Shown: in pieces, positions 46,280 through 58,400 of the stretch
Numbering within the stretch: the stretch's first letter is position 1
How the letters are laid out: every line of letters starts with the position of its first letter
From: Lepidonotus clava
Taxonomy: Eukaryota; Annelida; Polychaeta; Phyllodocida; Polynoidae
NCBI GenBank assembly: GCA_936440205.1
Contig: OW387140.1
Coordinates: forward strand, 36,453,659 to 36,517,658
Direction: 5' to 3'
DNA: 64,000 nucleotides
Translations under genes and position numbers: made by a program
Notes under the pieces: model-generated
What the model was told of the DNA's origin: nothing
The model's input: only the letters and a program-made list of their open reading frames with translations
Databases searched by the model: none

Positions 46280-46410
46280 GCCAGCCGCGCATGCGTCGTG
46301 GCGCTCACGTCATACGCCTGTAGCCACATTAACAACCGGAAGTGGCGGCCATGTTGACCCAGATCAAAGCCCTCCTTGGACGGCTTGGAGGCGCCGCCTA
46401 GTGGGGGTAC
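46280..46410. promoter_or_regulatory. CpG-rich element: NRF1, ETS, YY1 and CTCF-like sites
   Basis: GCGCATGCGTC near 46287, CCGGAAGT (46336-46343) running into GGCGGCCATG, and GCGCCGCCTAGTGG (46391-46404, 13 of 14 to CTCF reverse). Directly beside MITE copy E. Confidence 0.55.
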
Positions 46411-48559
46411 CAAGAATCAGACAGCCAGGTTTAAGGGTTGGTGAGGGGTAAAATTAGGAAACAGGGTGGGGGGGGGGGGGGGGGTACTCACAAAGCTTAC
46501 CATACTGAATGAGGTACAAAGGACTCTGATTTGTACAGGTCACTGTAGAATCTTAATGCATACTACAAACCTTATGGGAATTAGTGAGGGAGATAGAGGG
46601 TTGTTGCATTGAAGATATCATGCACATGATTAAAGGGCCTTTCTCAATCGTTATGTACCAAAGAAGAAAACGATAGTTTGAGGTATTGTCTATACATGAG
46701 CCACTATGAAAGAAAAACAAGGTTTTGCCAAATCAAAGTACATAGTCAAAAATCATAAATCATATATCTGAAAGCTAACCTTCTCGGAATCGGAGGGTCA
46801 AACTTTCTGAGTAACACCCTTCAAAGAGTGCGTGAGTACACCCTCAGGGCAGCAAGCCTACCTTGTTGGCAACCTGGTTGGTGTGGATGTGCATGGGGAG
46901 GGGGTGAATCTGTTAGGGAGGGAGGTGGTGGGTGAGATGGAGAGTGGTGGGTGGTGGGGGCTTTCATAGTGGAAGTGGGATGTCACATGACATGATTGGT
47001 GACGGACAATTTAGCCGTCAGAGGTAGCTTACACCCCCACCCCCTTTTCTCTTTCCCCCACTGCCTCCTAGTCCTTCCCGACAGCGTGGTGAATGAAAGC
47101 AGGGACTGCCCTTCTATTCCCGACAGCATGGTAAAAGCACCGCGACTGCCGACCGACCGACCCACTGGCGGGGTGGGTGGCCAGGGGGAACGAATTGCAT
47201 TATCTTTGGGGAGAAAGACTTGATTAAACATGACTCGCCGTGAAGGCCGCCCGCCGGGAGAGGCACTGGCCGAGCGGAGATTGGGCGAGGGTGGGGTAGG
47301 GGGGTAGGGGGTGGCAAGGATTGTAAATGAAAGGTTGTGACTAGAGAAGTGGTAAAATGTGGCTAAAGATGGGTAACGGTAGGCCCTATAAGGTGACAGT
47401 GCAATGTAGGGCAGTCTTAACAGTTCCGCCCACAATTTATTGCTTATTATCTGTATTGTACCTGCAGATTAGTCTAGTTCAGGATGCATACTGGGAAAAA
47501 TGTCGAGCAGGTCAAAAGGACCAGAAGGAGAATAGCGTAATCATCTATTTGTAAGATCATTAAAAAGCTAGCTATGCCATAAAGATAACCATATGCACAG
47601 GACTATAACTATCACATGTAGGATAATTTATATATAGGCCTACATGTAGTATGTTCCAAAGAACCAATTTAGTACAAACTTCTTTTCAACAAATATCCAC
47701 CATAATTTATCATAAGCCTTTTTCTAAAGATCTTTTTGGTTCATTTCAATTTCATTTCTTATATTCACCATTACAATTATTCCAGTGATAATGCAGACCT
47801 TCCTTGTGAAAGCCCCCTTTAATAGCTAAGACATACAGTCATAGTAGTAGGAGTACAGACCATGGCGGCCCAATGCAATTGTTACTGTCTTGTCTTCTCA
47901 TACTGTTATATGAGGGCTTTACCTGAGACATAGGTGTCTGCAAACTGGGGAATAACAATTGATAAGTGTGTCTACAGTCTCTAACTGGTTCATTCTATAT
48001 CAGTCAGTCAACTACATAGAAAATGTTCAATCTTTTTTACTGACAACACAAAAATTTGCATTGGTGTTCACAGACAAGCATTAAGCCTATTTTCCTCTGC
48101 GGTAATAGGACAATGGTGAATGTAGGTAGGGATCTGAATCCGGTTATTCGATTAAAAGCACGAGGACGCCCAATAAGAGAAAAGGTTACAAATGACGTTA
48201 TTCAAAAACGATTGGTAAACTGGACATTCTGCCTATATGTCATTGTTAAAGAAAGTATAATAATACCCTTCTATAATAGGGACATCAATCTGTCAAATGT
48301 TTTTTTAGAGTTACCTCTATATATAGGCCTAGGATTATGTGATCATAGAGCCTACTAAGCCCTAATCAGACGTAGGCCTATTTCCTTGTCCTGTAACCAG
48401 GATCACCAGGTAACCTCTTTTATTCCAATGAGACGTATCTCTTTGTCCTGGAACCAGGTAACCCTTTTTATGTTCTGTCACAAGAAATGCCAATTCTTTC
48501 CTAGCTGCCCATCTTCTCCCTTTTTATCTGTTTTGGCAGGCAGTCTGCCCGTCGGTTAA

Positions 48560-48640
48560 CCCGTCACTTTAGCAGTCCGTCAGTCCGTCAGTGTCAGTCA
48601 TCACTCACCCTGTGTCAGTCATCACTCACTCTATCACCCC
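48560..48640. repeat. GTCAGTC/ATCACTCAC short tandem repeats
   Basis: GTCCGTCAGTCC and TGTGTCAGTCATCACTCAC (two copies). Confidence 0.65.
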
Positions 48641-48689
48641 AACATTCAGTGAGAGGCGGTAGTTGGGCCTGATCTATGCCAGTTGATGA

Positions 48690-48950
48690 TCCTGATTGCC
48701 ATTGTCAGGGAGTAGGGGGGCGGGGGCTTGGGGGAGGCGCCCCCCATCATGCTGACAATAGGGGCGGGGCTGTGGGAGACCGGGGGTCACCCCGTTCTCA
48801 GCGTGCCGGCCCCCGACGTCCCAATCAGCCCGGCCACGTGTTGGGCGATAATGGGTGCAGAACGCGTGTGTCCGGCCACGTGACACACAGAGCCTCGTTC
48901 TGGAAGCTGCGCCGCGCAGCCTCATTGTGGACAGCGTGAGAAGAGCGTCT
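48690..48950. promoter_or_regulatory. CpG-rich element with two CCGGCCACGTG boxes
   Basis: CGGCCACGTG occurs near 48830 and again near 48873, each an E-box in the same flank. Confidence 0.45.
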
Positions 48951-50799
48951 GAGGAAATAATGAGTCGATTGGCGAGCTGCTCCTCACAGTCTACACTCTG
49001 AGTGATTCACCCTATTTAAAGACTAGACCTACCGCTCAAAGTAGTCCGGGTTCTTTTTTCAACGCGTACAAGAGTGCTTGAAGGCTGGCCCGGCCTATGG
49101 GAATCTCTTCTGGTTGACAGGAATGGAGGGGAAAGTTCGCGGTGCACAATGAAGAGAAAACCTCTTCAGAGGAGAATAGGACCTGGGATAAGTGTTGAGA
49201 AGAGGCGAATTTGCATAATGTAGACCTGTGTTTTGTGACACACTGAGTAGCCGGTAATTAACCAAAGAATCAGTCAATTGAAAACATGCATTGTGTGGCA
49301 TCTACAACCAATGACCTTTATAGTTTGATTAAGTTTGATTGTAAGTTCTTCCCATTTCTTCATCGTGGGAATGAATAAATCTTTTATCAGCTTAGATTAG
49401 TAACAGAAGTAAGAGTTTAAAAGAGTGTAAAAATCTACTGTAAACCCACCATTAAATTTTATGATAAGTCATATTCCTACTGATAGATAAAAGGCCAATT
49501 GCCATGTCTATACTGAACCTTTGCACTAATCAACCCTATTATGTTATAACCGGTGCTATAAGCAATGGTTCAAGTTTGAAGCTGCCTCTCTGCATTGTTT
49601 GCGTATTGTGGTTAATTCGATTTACAGTTCTGAATGTCCTATACAGGGTAAAATGCTCGGTTTTCTACACAGGAATGTGTATAATCCATTAAACCCGCAA
49701 GTGCAAGCGTTTACTACAGATTAAAAAGGCATGTGAACCAGTCCTTGAATCTATGGTCACTTCCTTCTCTTTTTAATTCAAACAGGAATTGGTGATATGT
49801 GGCCTACTGACACAAAGGACAACCCCTTACTGTCCATGGTTACGCTATAAGGCGGATTATTGTTTCAAAAGTATGATGGTAAAGATCCCTAGAAGACACC
49901 ATCTTCATATTTACAGCTTAGAAAGAAAGAAAGGAATGAATAAAGAAGCTGCCTCAGAGGGCCAGGAACTGAGCGGAGGGGACCAATTTGAATGGCGATA
50001 ATTTGAGAGCAGATTGGGCTTTTGCAGAGGTCAGGGGGCGCGGACAGTTAGGGGCTGAGTGACTTTTTCTGTCAGGGCCGACCAACACGAGCTGCTCAGC
50101 TGCGGCGAGTCACTCCTGACCTAATTGAGTTAGAGCTCAGTTACACACCATCAGCAAGAGCCGCTCAAGGTTGGTTGTATATAGAGCACGCTGTGAAAGT
50201 GAAAGGATCCGGTTGATTGGGGATTTTGGTCTTTAAAATGATGACATTGGGAGGCGCTGTTTGAAATTGTTCTTGACATCAGTTTAGGATTTTCTGAAAC
50301 AAAATACATATCACTAGATTTACTATTGCCGTTATTGGTACTTTCAAGGTTTTCAAGTCTAACATAAAGCGGGTACTTCAACACCAGTTATCGAAACACA
50401 ACACTTTGTTGACGAAGGTTATGGATAGCAGTCGTTATTTTTTCTACTCATGGATCAATTTATGCATTTCATCAGTTCACGTGATTTACCCATGCCCAAA
50501 TTTGTATATTGTTATCATCACCTTGGGAGGAAACTATTGAAATAGGATCTAAAATAGGATCCTGCAAGCTGCATACTCCTTCTGTCCAATTTATAAAAAC
50601 ACCTTTGCAAAACCAAGAAAGCCAGTCAAAGGAGTTGCAAAGTGAGATAGTTCCACCATCTTACTTATTGGCCAACAGGTGGAAATTACCTTAGACGTCT
50701 CCACAGTCGTAAGTGACCCTATGACCCTTCCAAAAGCGCGACGGAAACCCACAGAAGTCTGCGATTTATCGGTGATACGTCGACGACGGAACGTCATTC

Positions 50800-51340
50800 A
50801 TTCTGCGCGCGCAGGGCCGGAACCGGAAGACTCCGAGGAAGACGGTTATTGACGAATCGGAGATGATCACTCGCCACCCCCGACGTCGCGCAGGAAGAAC
50901 GCCACCTCTTTCCGGTCGGTCGCGTCGCGCGCACCCGGAAGTGTGGGACGCGGCCGATAGGCGGCCGATGGGCGTGTGGTCGGCCGATGATTAATTGGCG
51001 GCCGAGTTAGTCCGCGCCCTGCCCAGTTGTGTCGGCCTCTGCAAACACGGCGTAAACGCAGCCTGACATATCCGGTCCGGGGCCGGAAGTGCCGACGACC
51101 GCGTGACGGCTCCGCGACGGCGGGCGGAGACTAGCGCCTAGCGCCGCCCGGCGTCCGACGTCGGAGTCAGTGTTTGCCTTCCGGTACCCTGCCCCCACCC
51201 CCTCCACTCCCGCCCCAACCCCCCGCCCCGGACCATGTCAATAGAAGACCCGGGCGCGTTTAAAACCAGCCGCGTTTATTGGCCGCCAGGAGCGCTCACA
51301 TCAAACGGCGGCCGAGTGGTTGACAAGCGTTCCCGGCGCT
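50800..51340. promoter_or_regulatory. CpG island with ETS sites
   Basis: CCGGAAGT at 50935-50942 and 51083-51090, ACCGGAAGA near 50821, and several GGCCGATGG words. Confidence 0.55.
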
Positions 51341-51719
51341 CTCCGCCTCAGCGCTTTTTATCGAACTGACATCCACCCAACCACCCTGCCACCCCTCCCG
51401 CCCGCCTGCCCGCCCTCCTCAACGTCCCTTTCCATTCCCCTTTCCTCCTGGTGTTCCTCTCTCTGCAGCGGTAATCTACCAGTGGATTACTCACTTGCAA
51501 GCATGGGTAATCCCCCACCTTACGCCCCTCAAACTTAACCCCTGCCTTTCGTTCAACCTTACACCACCCATACCCTTCAGTGAGAATATAATAAGTAACA
51601 TCGCGCCAACCAAACCCATACAAGTATGTATACATACACACACAGCCTCCGGCCCCGGCCCTCAACCCCCCTCCCGACGATTGTGATTTTTACTTAACCC
51701 GTCCTCCATTTGCACCTGA

Positions 51720-51985
51720 ACTACTTAAATCCAGCGGCCGGCCGGAAGTGTTGTCCTGGCGACGACGATCGATCGCGCGCGTCGCTAATGGACGTCGCGC
51801 GCGCCTTTGTTCCCAGCGTCCGCAATACATCATGTTCATTTCAGGACGCTCGTCGATTTCAGCAGGCCCGCGTTCCGTCTCACGCCCGGCTTCCGTCGCC
51901 GACTGGATACTTATCGACTTTGATTTCATTCCGATTTGCCGAGCGCTTTCCGACTGCCCTTGTGGCGTGGGGTGATATATGTATA
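51720..51985. promoter_or_regulatory. CpG-rich element with ETS site
   Basis: GCCGGAAGTG (CCGGAAGT at 51742-51749) followed by CpG-dense sequence with TCGCGCGCG words. Confidence 0.5.
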
Positions 51986-53423
51986 GAGGTTGGAGGGGGT
52001 GGGTGAGGAGGCGAGGAAGGGGATGGTTACAGCGGGAAAACAAAAGGTACCAATCGAAATGGCGCGATGAATTAAAGTTCCCTTTAGGGATATGTTAATA
52101 CATGTGGGTCAGGACTAAGATATAACAATGGATTTGAAGAAGATATTGCAATGGGCAGTACTTGCAGGTGATATAATATTCTATTTAATTGATTTCCTTT
52201 TCTTTGTAAGGCATTTCTTATGCTTGGTTTCTGTATTGATATATTTGAGACTGCAAGTACAAAGCTTACGAAACATTTATTGATGGTTCCTTTATATAAC
52301 AGCTATAATTGATAGTGTCTTTTTTAAAACTAATTTTGCAAAGATATATAATATATGTTGCCATTTTTAAATTTCAACTTGTATGCACAATGTATATAGA
52401 GTCAAATTCATTTACACCTTCATAGTAACTCGTAAAAAGGCTGGAAAAAATGTTTTTCAGTATCTTAACGAAATCCGAACTGACTTTCAGGAACTAAGCG
52501 CACCAAATCACAAAGCAGACGACAATTAGGCGTCACCTTTCACCCGCCAGTGGGTGAGCTGTGAGCGTGGAGAGGTTTTACCTGTTGTCTGCCCGACCCA
52601 AAGACCAAAGTGGTAAGATGAGGGGGGAGGTAGGGGAGGAGGGGTTATAATTTTATACCATAATTAGGACTCCCCTGACCTCCTACTGTTTCCTCTGACT
52701 TGCGGAAGTGGGTGGGATGAGTGTAAAGGGAGTGTTCTGAGGCCAATAACAGAGAATGACTCAAGGACAGACTTCTTTTAGTTCCTCCTGGTGTAGCCTC
52801 TTTTTTCACTTTTGGCGTGTTACATTGAATCATTGATGCATGTGTGGCCCGTCTTCCTCTTTTTTGTACTTTGAAATGTGAATAATTTTTCCTAATATCA
52901 ATGGAAAGTTCAGCTTTGTGTCTTTGGCTATTGATAAAAATATAGTACTGACCGACAGTGAGTGAGACAGAAAAAGTATAGGCCTACATGGGAGAAATAC
53001 AATTGGTGGATATAGGAGGCATATAAGAGGCACCAATTTGTAGCTGGTGGATTTCAGATGTATCATTCACCATCGAAAATTGAATTAAGGGTAAATTATG
53101 ATGTCACAGAAGGGTTCAAACGTCGCATAACCTGACCGTTCCGTCACGCCCTGGCTTGGCATATTTACTAAGTGTGACAGTTAAAGTACCTACATACATA
53201 CATAATTAAAATCTAGAAAGCAGCTCTTCCCGTTGGTTTCAGTTGAATATACCTTAGATCGCGCACAGCCCCCTTTCCCCTTTGCCCATTCAATCACCCA
53301 TACACATCACACAACTAACCCACCCCTACCCCTACCCTGCCCATTACCCCTCACCTTCTACTTGATTTAGAGCCACTGTCACATTAACTCTACCACCCCC
53401 CCTCCCCCACCAACCTTAAGACC

Positions 53424-53474
53424 CCCAGCGCCCCCTACCGACAAACTGCCGCGCCCACCGGCAATAGGGGGCAG
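53424..53474. promoter_or_regulatory. Head-to-head CTCF-like pair
   Basis: GCGCCCCCTACCG and GCAATAGGGGGCAG, each about 12 of 14, in opposite orientation. Confidence 0.35.
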
Positions 53475-54520
53475 ATTTTACATCCCTCCCCCTACCTCCT
53501 TTATCCCGACGGGCTGGCAATACGGCTCTATTATTTTTCAGTCGTAAATGCCCTAATTGAAAAGCGCCCCCCTGGTTCGATCCTCCAGCCCCCCTTCCAG
53601 CCCCCTCCAGCCCTACCCACCACCCCAGCCGTGACGCACCCACCATTACTCCAGCACATTGATTCCCTTGCCCAGTCAGGGGAAATTTAGTTTAATTATT
53701 GGATTTGCCGGTCGGCTAATGGAAATTTTATTACCGTTGATTATCTTACACGAGCAACATGAATAAGGCATTACATCTTTAAGGCCCCAGTGCCCAGTTG
53801 GCCACTAGGGGCGGGGAGGTGGGGATGGGTAGAGGGCTAGGGGAGTGGGTAGGGTATAAAAGGTCTGGACGCTGACAATAGTTTAAGTCTGGGTTGTCTA
53901 TTAGCGCTTAGGGATAGAATTATCACTGAATATTGAACAATATTGTATAGATTATCTGTGAATAATAACATCACAAACATATGGTATCCAACGTTTTGTG
54001 AGAGACTGAATGGTATCATATAGGCTAAAGTATTATGTAGATTAGTACTAGGGGTGAATTTTTCGCTCAATAGTAAACAACTAAGATTGTAAGGATTACC
54101 TCTAATTAGTAATTTTTTATATCCAAAATTCTACAGATTAAATGTGAAGCTGAGATTTTACATTATATATCAAATACTATGCATTTTCAAGTGTCAGGCA
54201 GAATCGTTTTTATGAATTGTCGGTAAACGTAACAAAATGTTTACAAATTTAGAAATCTGGCTTTGAGCTCGCTCACAAACAACCATTTTGGAGTTAAATA
54301 TACACCTATGTTTGTTGCAAACGTTTAGACGTACAGTGTAATCACAAATCATTTGATCTTTATTTACTTAATGTATGAGTGATGCAGATGCATAATTATG
54401 GTATCATCTCTTCCGAACAGTTTAACAGTTTGGGTGAATTAAGTATAATGATTAAATTAAACATTGCGACCGATGTAAACAGATCGGCGTAAAAAACATA
54501 AATGATCGAAATATTGTCCT

Positions 54521-54575
54521 CATTTTCATATAGGCCTACTACTCAGTCATTTCATGTTAGTAGTATATGAAAATG
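54521..54575. repeat. Inverted repeat with TAGGCCTA inserted in one arm
   Basis: The right arm (54559-54575) is the exact complement of CATTTTCATATACTACT. The left arm (54521-54543) is the same sequence with six extra bases, reading ATATAGGCCTACTACT. Confidence 0.8.
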
Positions 54576-55329
54576 TGACATTTTCTCAGGCGAATGATCA
54601 GTGCTTATTAGCCGTTTCCTCAACCCTTAGTGGCATAAAACAAACATCTTAAAAGCAGTTAGAGAACATCAAAACCCTAGTTTTCAAATCGATATGCCTA
54701 GGCCTGGATTGGAGGGTACACTTCAAAAAGTCTCATCACTCTCATGGCAACAGCATCTCAGGAAAGTTTTCACAGTTAACAAACAGTCGAAGTAAAAAAA
54801 ACAGTTCAGTTACTTTTCCTGAGTCTCAGGCATTTTGCAAATGCAATTATTATTTTCGCTGACAAAAGAAGCCTTGAAAGTTTGACAGTGGTTATTTCTA
54901 AGAGGACGTATTGAGACAATAGGCCCACACTTTTCCTGATGTGGTGAGGACAAAAACGCCAAATGAAAGGCGTTGATAAGGCGACAAATGGCTAGGTGCC
55001 TCTCTTTTATTCCCACTGAAAGTCATCGGCCACAAGCAAAGAAACGTCGCGGTCTCATCTCATAATCACTTCAGGAAAACATACGGCGGGGCGGCGGGGC
55101 CCGCCAGCGGAGATATTACTTTGAGTGTTTTAATTGCAGTTGAAAGTGTGGACGTCGTTAAAAGATGAGGCCTTGATGGCGGGCGAGGATGACTCTATAA
55201 AAGCCGCACTGGGGATTAGAATAACTTCTGAAAGGTTCACTTTGCGCTCGACGTCAACCGATGAGGGCAGGAAGGAACCCCTCACAAGGCAAGATGTACA
55301 AACAGACAATGGGCGTCAACTCCGCACAC

Positions 55330-55395
55330 ACGCAAGAAACCGTTTAGTCTTTAATTGAATTAAAATCCCGGCCCAGGCAGGCAGTGAGGCGCCAT
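55330..55395 (-). other. Short 3' UTR of the unrecognised gene
   Basis: About 65 bases between the TGA stop and the predicted cleavage site; CpG-rich at first, then AT-rich around the signal. Confidence 0.45.
55350..55355 (-). terminator. ATTAAA polyadenylation signal
   Basis: The commonest variant hexamer on the minus strand, 41 bases after the stop, followed by TTGCGTGTGTGCGG as a downstream GU-rich element. Confidence 0.5.
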
Positions 55396-55445
55396 TCAGT
55401 GTTGCGTCACGTTGGCGCCCAACGCGTGGAAGGCTGCAAAGAAGT
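55396..55445 (-). CDS. Unrecognised gene, terminal coding exon
   Basis: Begins after a textbook acceptor (TTTATTTTCTCCCCGCAG), completes a split codon and encodes FFAAFHALGANVTQH before TGA at 55398-55396. The stop is followed 41 bases later by ATTAAA and then by GU-rich sequence. Short, but splice, codon bias and 3'-end signals agree. Confidence 0.65.
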
Positions 55446-58400
55446 CTGCGGGGAGAAAATAAAATAACATTTGAAAAAAACTAATAATAACCGAAGGGAA
55501 AAGGGGTGGTGAGAAAAAAACGTCAGTGGCGAGCGCGAGCGGACGGGACTGGAAAATTAAAAGTGTATGAAGCCATGCCACTCCCCTCAAAGTGGCGCAT
55601 TAGAAAGCAGATTGAACGGCCAATTTTACACGACCAACTCAAACCGGCAACGGCCATTTTTACAGCCCCCAACACGAAGAGGGTTTAAGCCTGTATTCCA
55701 CTGCCTTTCTATTCCTGATTTTAAAAACCGCCAGTAAGAATAAAAGCTAATCATAATCATGCTGTGTCTCTTCAGAGAGGATTCTTAATTTGCTATTAAA
55801 TGGTATGCAGCATGCATGGGTTTCTGTAATATTTCTTATGGAAATTCAAAAATTACTAAATTCACAATAGTGGTCCCAATCGCCTAGTGGAATACAGGCC
55901 TTAGATAGAGACCGCACACAAAGATGGGACTTAACGACATGCGTTCCGCCAGAGTTATGATTCGTTCCCATTGACAAATACGACCATCGTGAATGCCGTC
56001 TTCCTTTTAGGAAACATGCACGTATGTAGCTGGCTTGATTTGCACGCGTCGCTATACTGCCCTGGATAGTGTTTTTTCTGCTGTTGATTAATTTCCCATG
56101 CATGCTGCACACTTGGATAGTGGTACCATGCAGACTTTTAGAACGAAACAGCGTCCCGGTTTTGATTTAAACCATCCTTTTATACCTGTTCCTCTCAAGC
56201 AGCATTCATGAAATTAAGGCACTTTATGTAGGCCCATTGCTTGATTATGACTTTAAAGTTGTTTTCATCAAATAAAAAAAATCGGACTTATCTAAAGCAT
56301 TTAGGTCAAATTGAAGTAGATTCAATTTCATTCTTACAGAGTAACAATGTCATTAACGCTATATATTAATCATCATAAAAGTAGATGTACACTATTCTTA
56401 TAGAATATATTGCAAATGTTTTGCATTGTGTCATCTGCATTTGTTCTCCTCTAAATGACAAGTCAATACACAGTTTTAAGTCTATACTTAAGTTTAAACA
56501 CTAAGATAAAGTATTCCGAGTAATAACTGCAAAGAATATAAACTGAAATTATATAAACTAACTGTATATTTACTTATGTAACACTTGTCATTTATTTCTT
56601 TATTAATGATATAATTGATTGTATAACTGAAATATTATGCGTAAGGCTATTGTTATGTACATCCGAAAGTTATTACACGATTACGATTGTGGGACAATAC
56701 ATGGATGTTACATATTGCCTTCCTTAACTTGGACGTCACATATATATCTTGTGTGAATACTATGATAGTTGAAACTGACACGTGCAAATGAATGAATCCT
56801 CACCAATTAGTATGGTTCTCTTGATTGCTATGTATACCAATTACTTTCGAAGACGAAAACCTTACAATCAATCGCTGTCAGCCATTGCGTTCTATAGTTT
56901 TCCAATAAGGATTTGCATCTGAATCTACATACAAAATAGTTGTATCTGCATCATACTGTATAAACAATTCTCAAAGGTTGGTGTTTCTGATGTACTTTGA
57001 ATCCCAGTCAAAGGAAAACTATTCTCCAAATGTAATGTTTCAAAACTTGTAAATAGTCCCTTCATCACTGGTAGTAGTGCGTCGGTAGTTTTAATGGGAA
57101 AAGTTTCAAATCACTTTCTAATGTCCATTGTATGAAAATGTGAAAATGGGGTTTAGACCGTACAACTGAGGATTCCAACTTTATAACATTGCAAAGGCAA
57201 TGTTGCTATTGTTACACGAAAGCAAACGCAAAGGAAATTTCCTATGGGGAATATTTTGGTATTTTCCAACTTGGAAGCAACTGTAACTGTGATTTACCAA
57301 TGCTGACAGAATATACTTTTTAAGATTAACTCTGGATAATGCAGCTAAAGATGAGGATATCTGCCGGTGATGTTAATCAATATCTCTCTACCGTTAATTA
57401 GTACTCCAATGGGAATGGGAGATATAGAATAAGTAGGACTGGGGCGTAGGGGAAAACAGCAAAGCTATAAGGCCGCCTGTAGAGTAAGTAGGCTGCATCG
57501 TCTATAACCTTTGATGTAGCAGCGATCACTAGTGGGAGTCGTTTAAAAATAACACACAAAAATCCTTTCGCCTTGGAGAGCACACCACTTACATTTGTAG
57601 AACTCAGGAGACAACAGTTCCTGACTTGAAGCCCGCCGCATCCACTCCCACTTCCTAATGGACTTGAAATTGGCGCCGGATAAAAATGGTTTTAATAAGC
57701 CAGACATTTACTGTAGCTTGGAGAAGCGAGAGGGTGGGGTTGGTGGGTGAGTAAGACTAAGAGAGGGAGGGTTTGGTACCACAAGGGGTATGGAGCTGCT
57801 CTATGTAGGCTTATAGAGGCTCTGAGGGCTAAATACGAGCAGGTCGTGAGCGTGAAATCCACCGTCGCAATGAGAGATATTTTCGCGAGACAAGTTCGAC
57901 AATTGATTGTTTCTGAAGTCCTAGTAATTAGGAAGTGAACTGCATTAATTGCGAATGGTAGCTGGGGCTGCCTTAGAGCCCAACACAAAACACTGACGAG
58001 CCCTGGATAATTGTTCATTACACATTACCCAAAAACGCTATTGGAAAAAAGGTAAATTATTCAATTTTCATGTCCAGAGTTGTCTAATGAGTTTAATTTC
58101 CCATTTTTGCCGCCAAATGGGCTGCCGGCGAAAGAATTATCCCTAATGCTCCAGATTCGCATGTTTTGCTGAAAAATACAAGTCGCTGCAAAGCAGGATA
58201 ATTACTTACAATTACCTGGCTGGGTTTTGCTCATTTCAGTGGAATTAATGAGGAAGGGGGATCACTCATTACTGGTAGTAATTAGCGACTTCTCAACAAA
58301 TGGCTAAGTCTTGGTTTACATAATCTCAGCATAAGGATTCAAGAGTGGAACAGACAATGGCTCGGTGGATGCATCAATCCTTATTGAAATCCTACGGCTT

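Larger units (their letters stand above)
45696..46909 (-). other. Weak candidate exon pair upstream of the ETS gene
   Basis: Two stretches have good borders: 46909-46862 (acceptor CTCCCTAACAG, donor AACAAG/GTAGGC, 48 bases) and 45805-45696 (acceptor AAATTTAG, donor CACCAG/GTAAGA, 110 bases; IEDFPYSLDQPVFMTFELS is part of the frame). Phases would allow splicing to the internal acceptor of ETS exon 1. No similarity was recognised and all three frames of the 48-base piece are open, so these may be chance. Confidence 0.2.
52030..55320. other. Intergenic between the two genes
   Basis: Mostly AT-rich, with a C-rich low-complexity stretch (53270-53640) and the inverted repeat at 54521-54575. Confidence 0.55.

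Noticed and set aside
46983-47435. 150-codon minus-strand frame
   Set aside because: GC-rich, with open frames on both strands and no recognisable motif.
48056-48358. 100-codon plus-strand frame
   Set aside because: No domain, no transposon motif and no gene context.
50694-50762. Exon-like stretch on the minus strand (GTAA donor, TCGCAG acceptor)
   Set aside because: The acceptor lacks a pyrimidine tract and the phase does not link to any supported exon.
53560-53600. GGTTCGATCC resembling a tRNA T-loop
   Set aside because: The flanking bases do not form a T-stem and no D-arm or acceptor stem is present.
55134-55358. Plus-strand frame with an upstream TATAAAAG
   Set aside because: It overlaps the 3' end of the minus-strand gene, the TATA box lies inside the frame, and no domain is seen.
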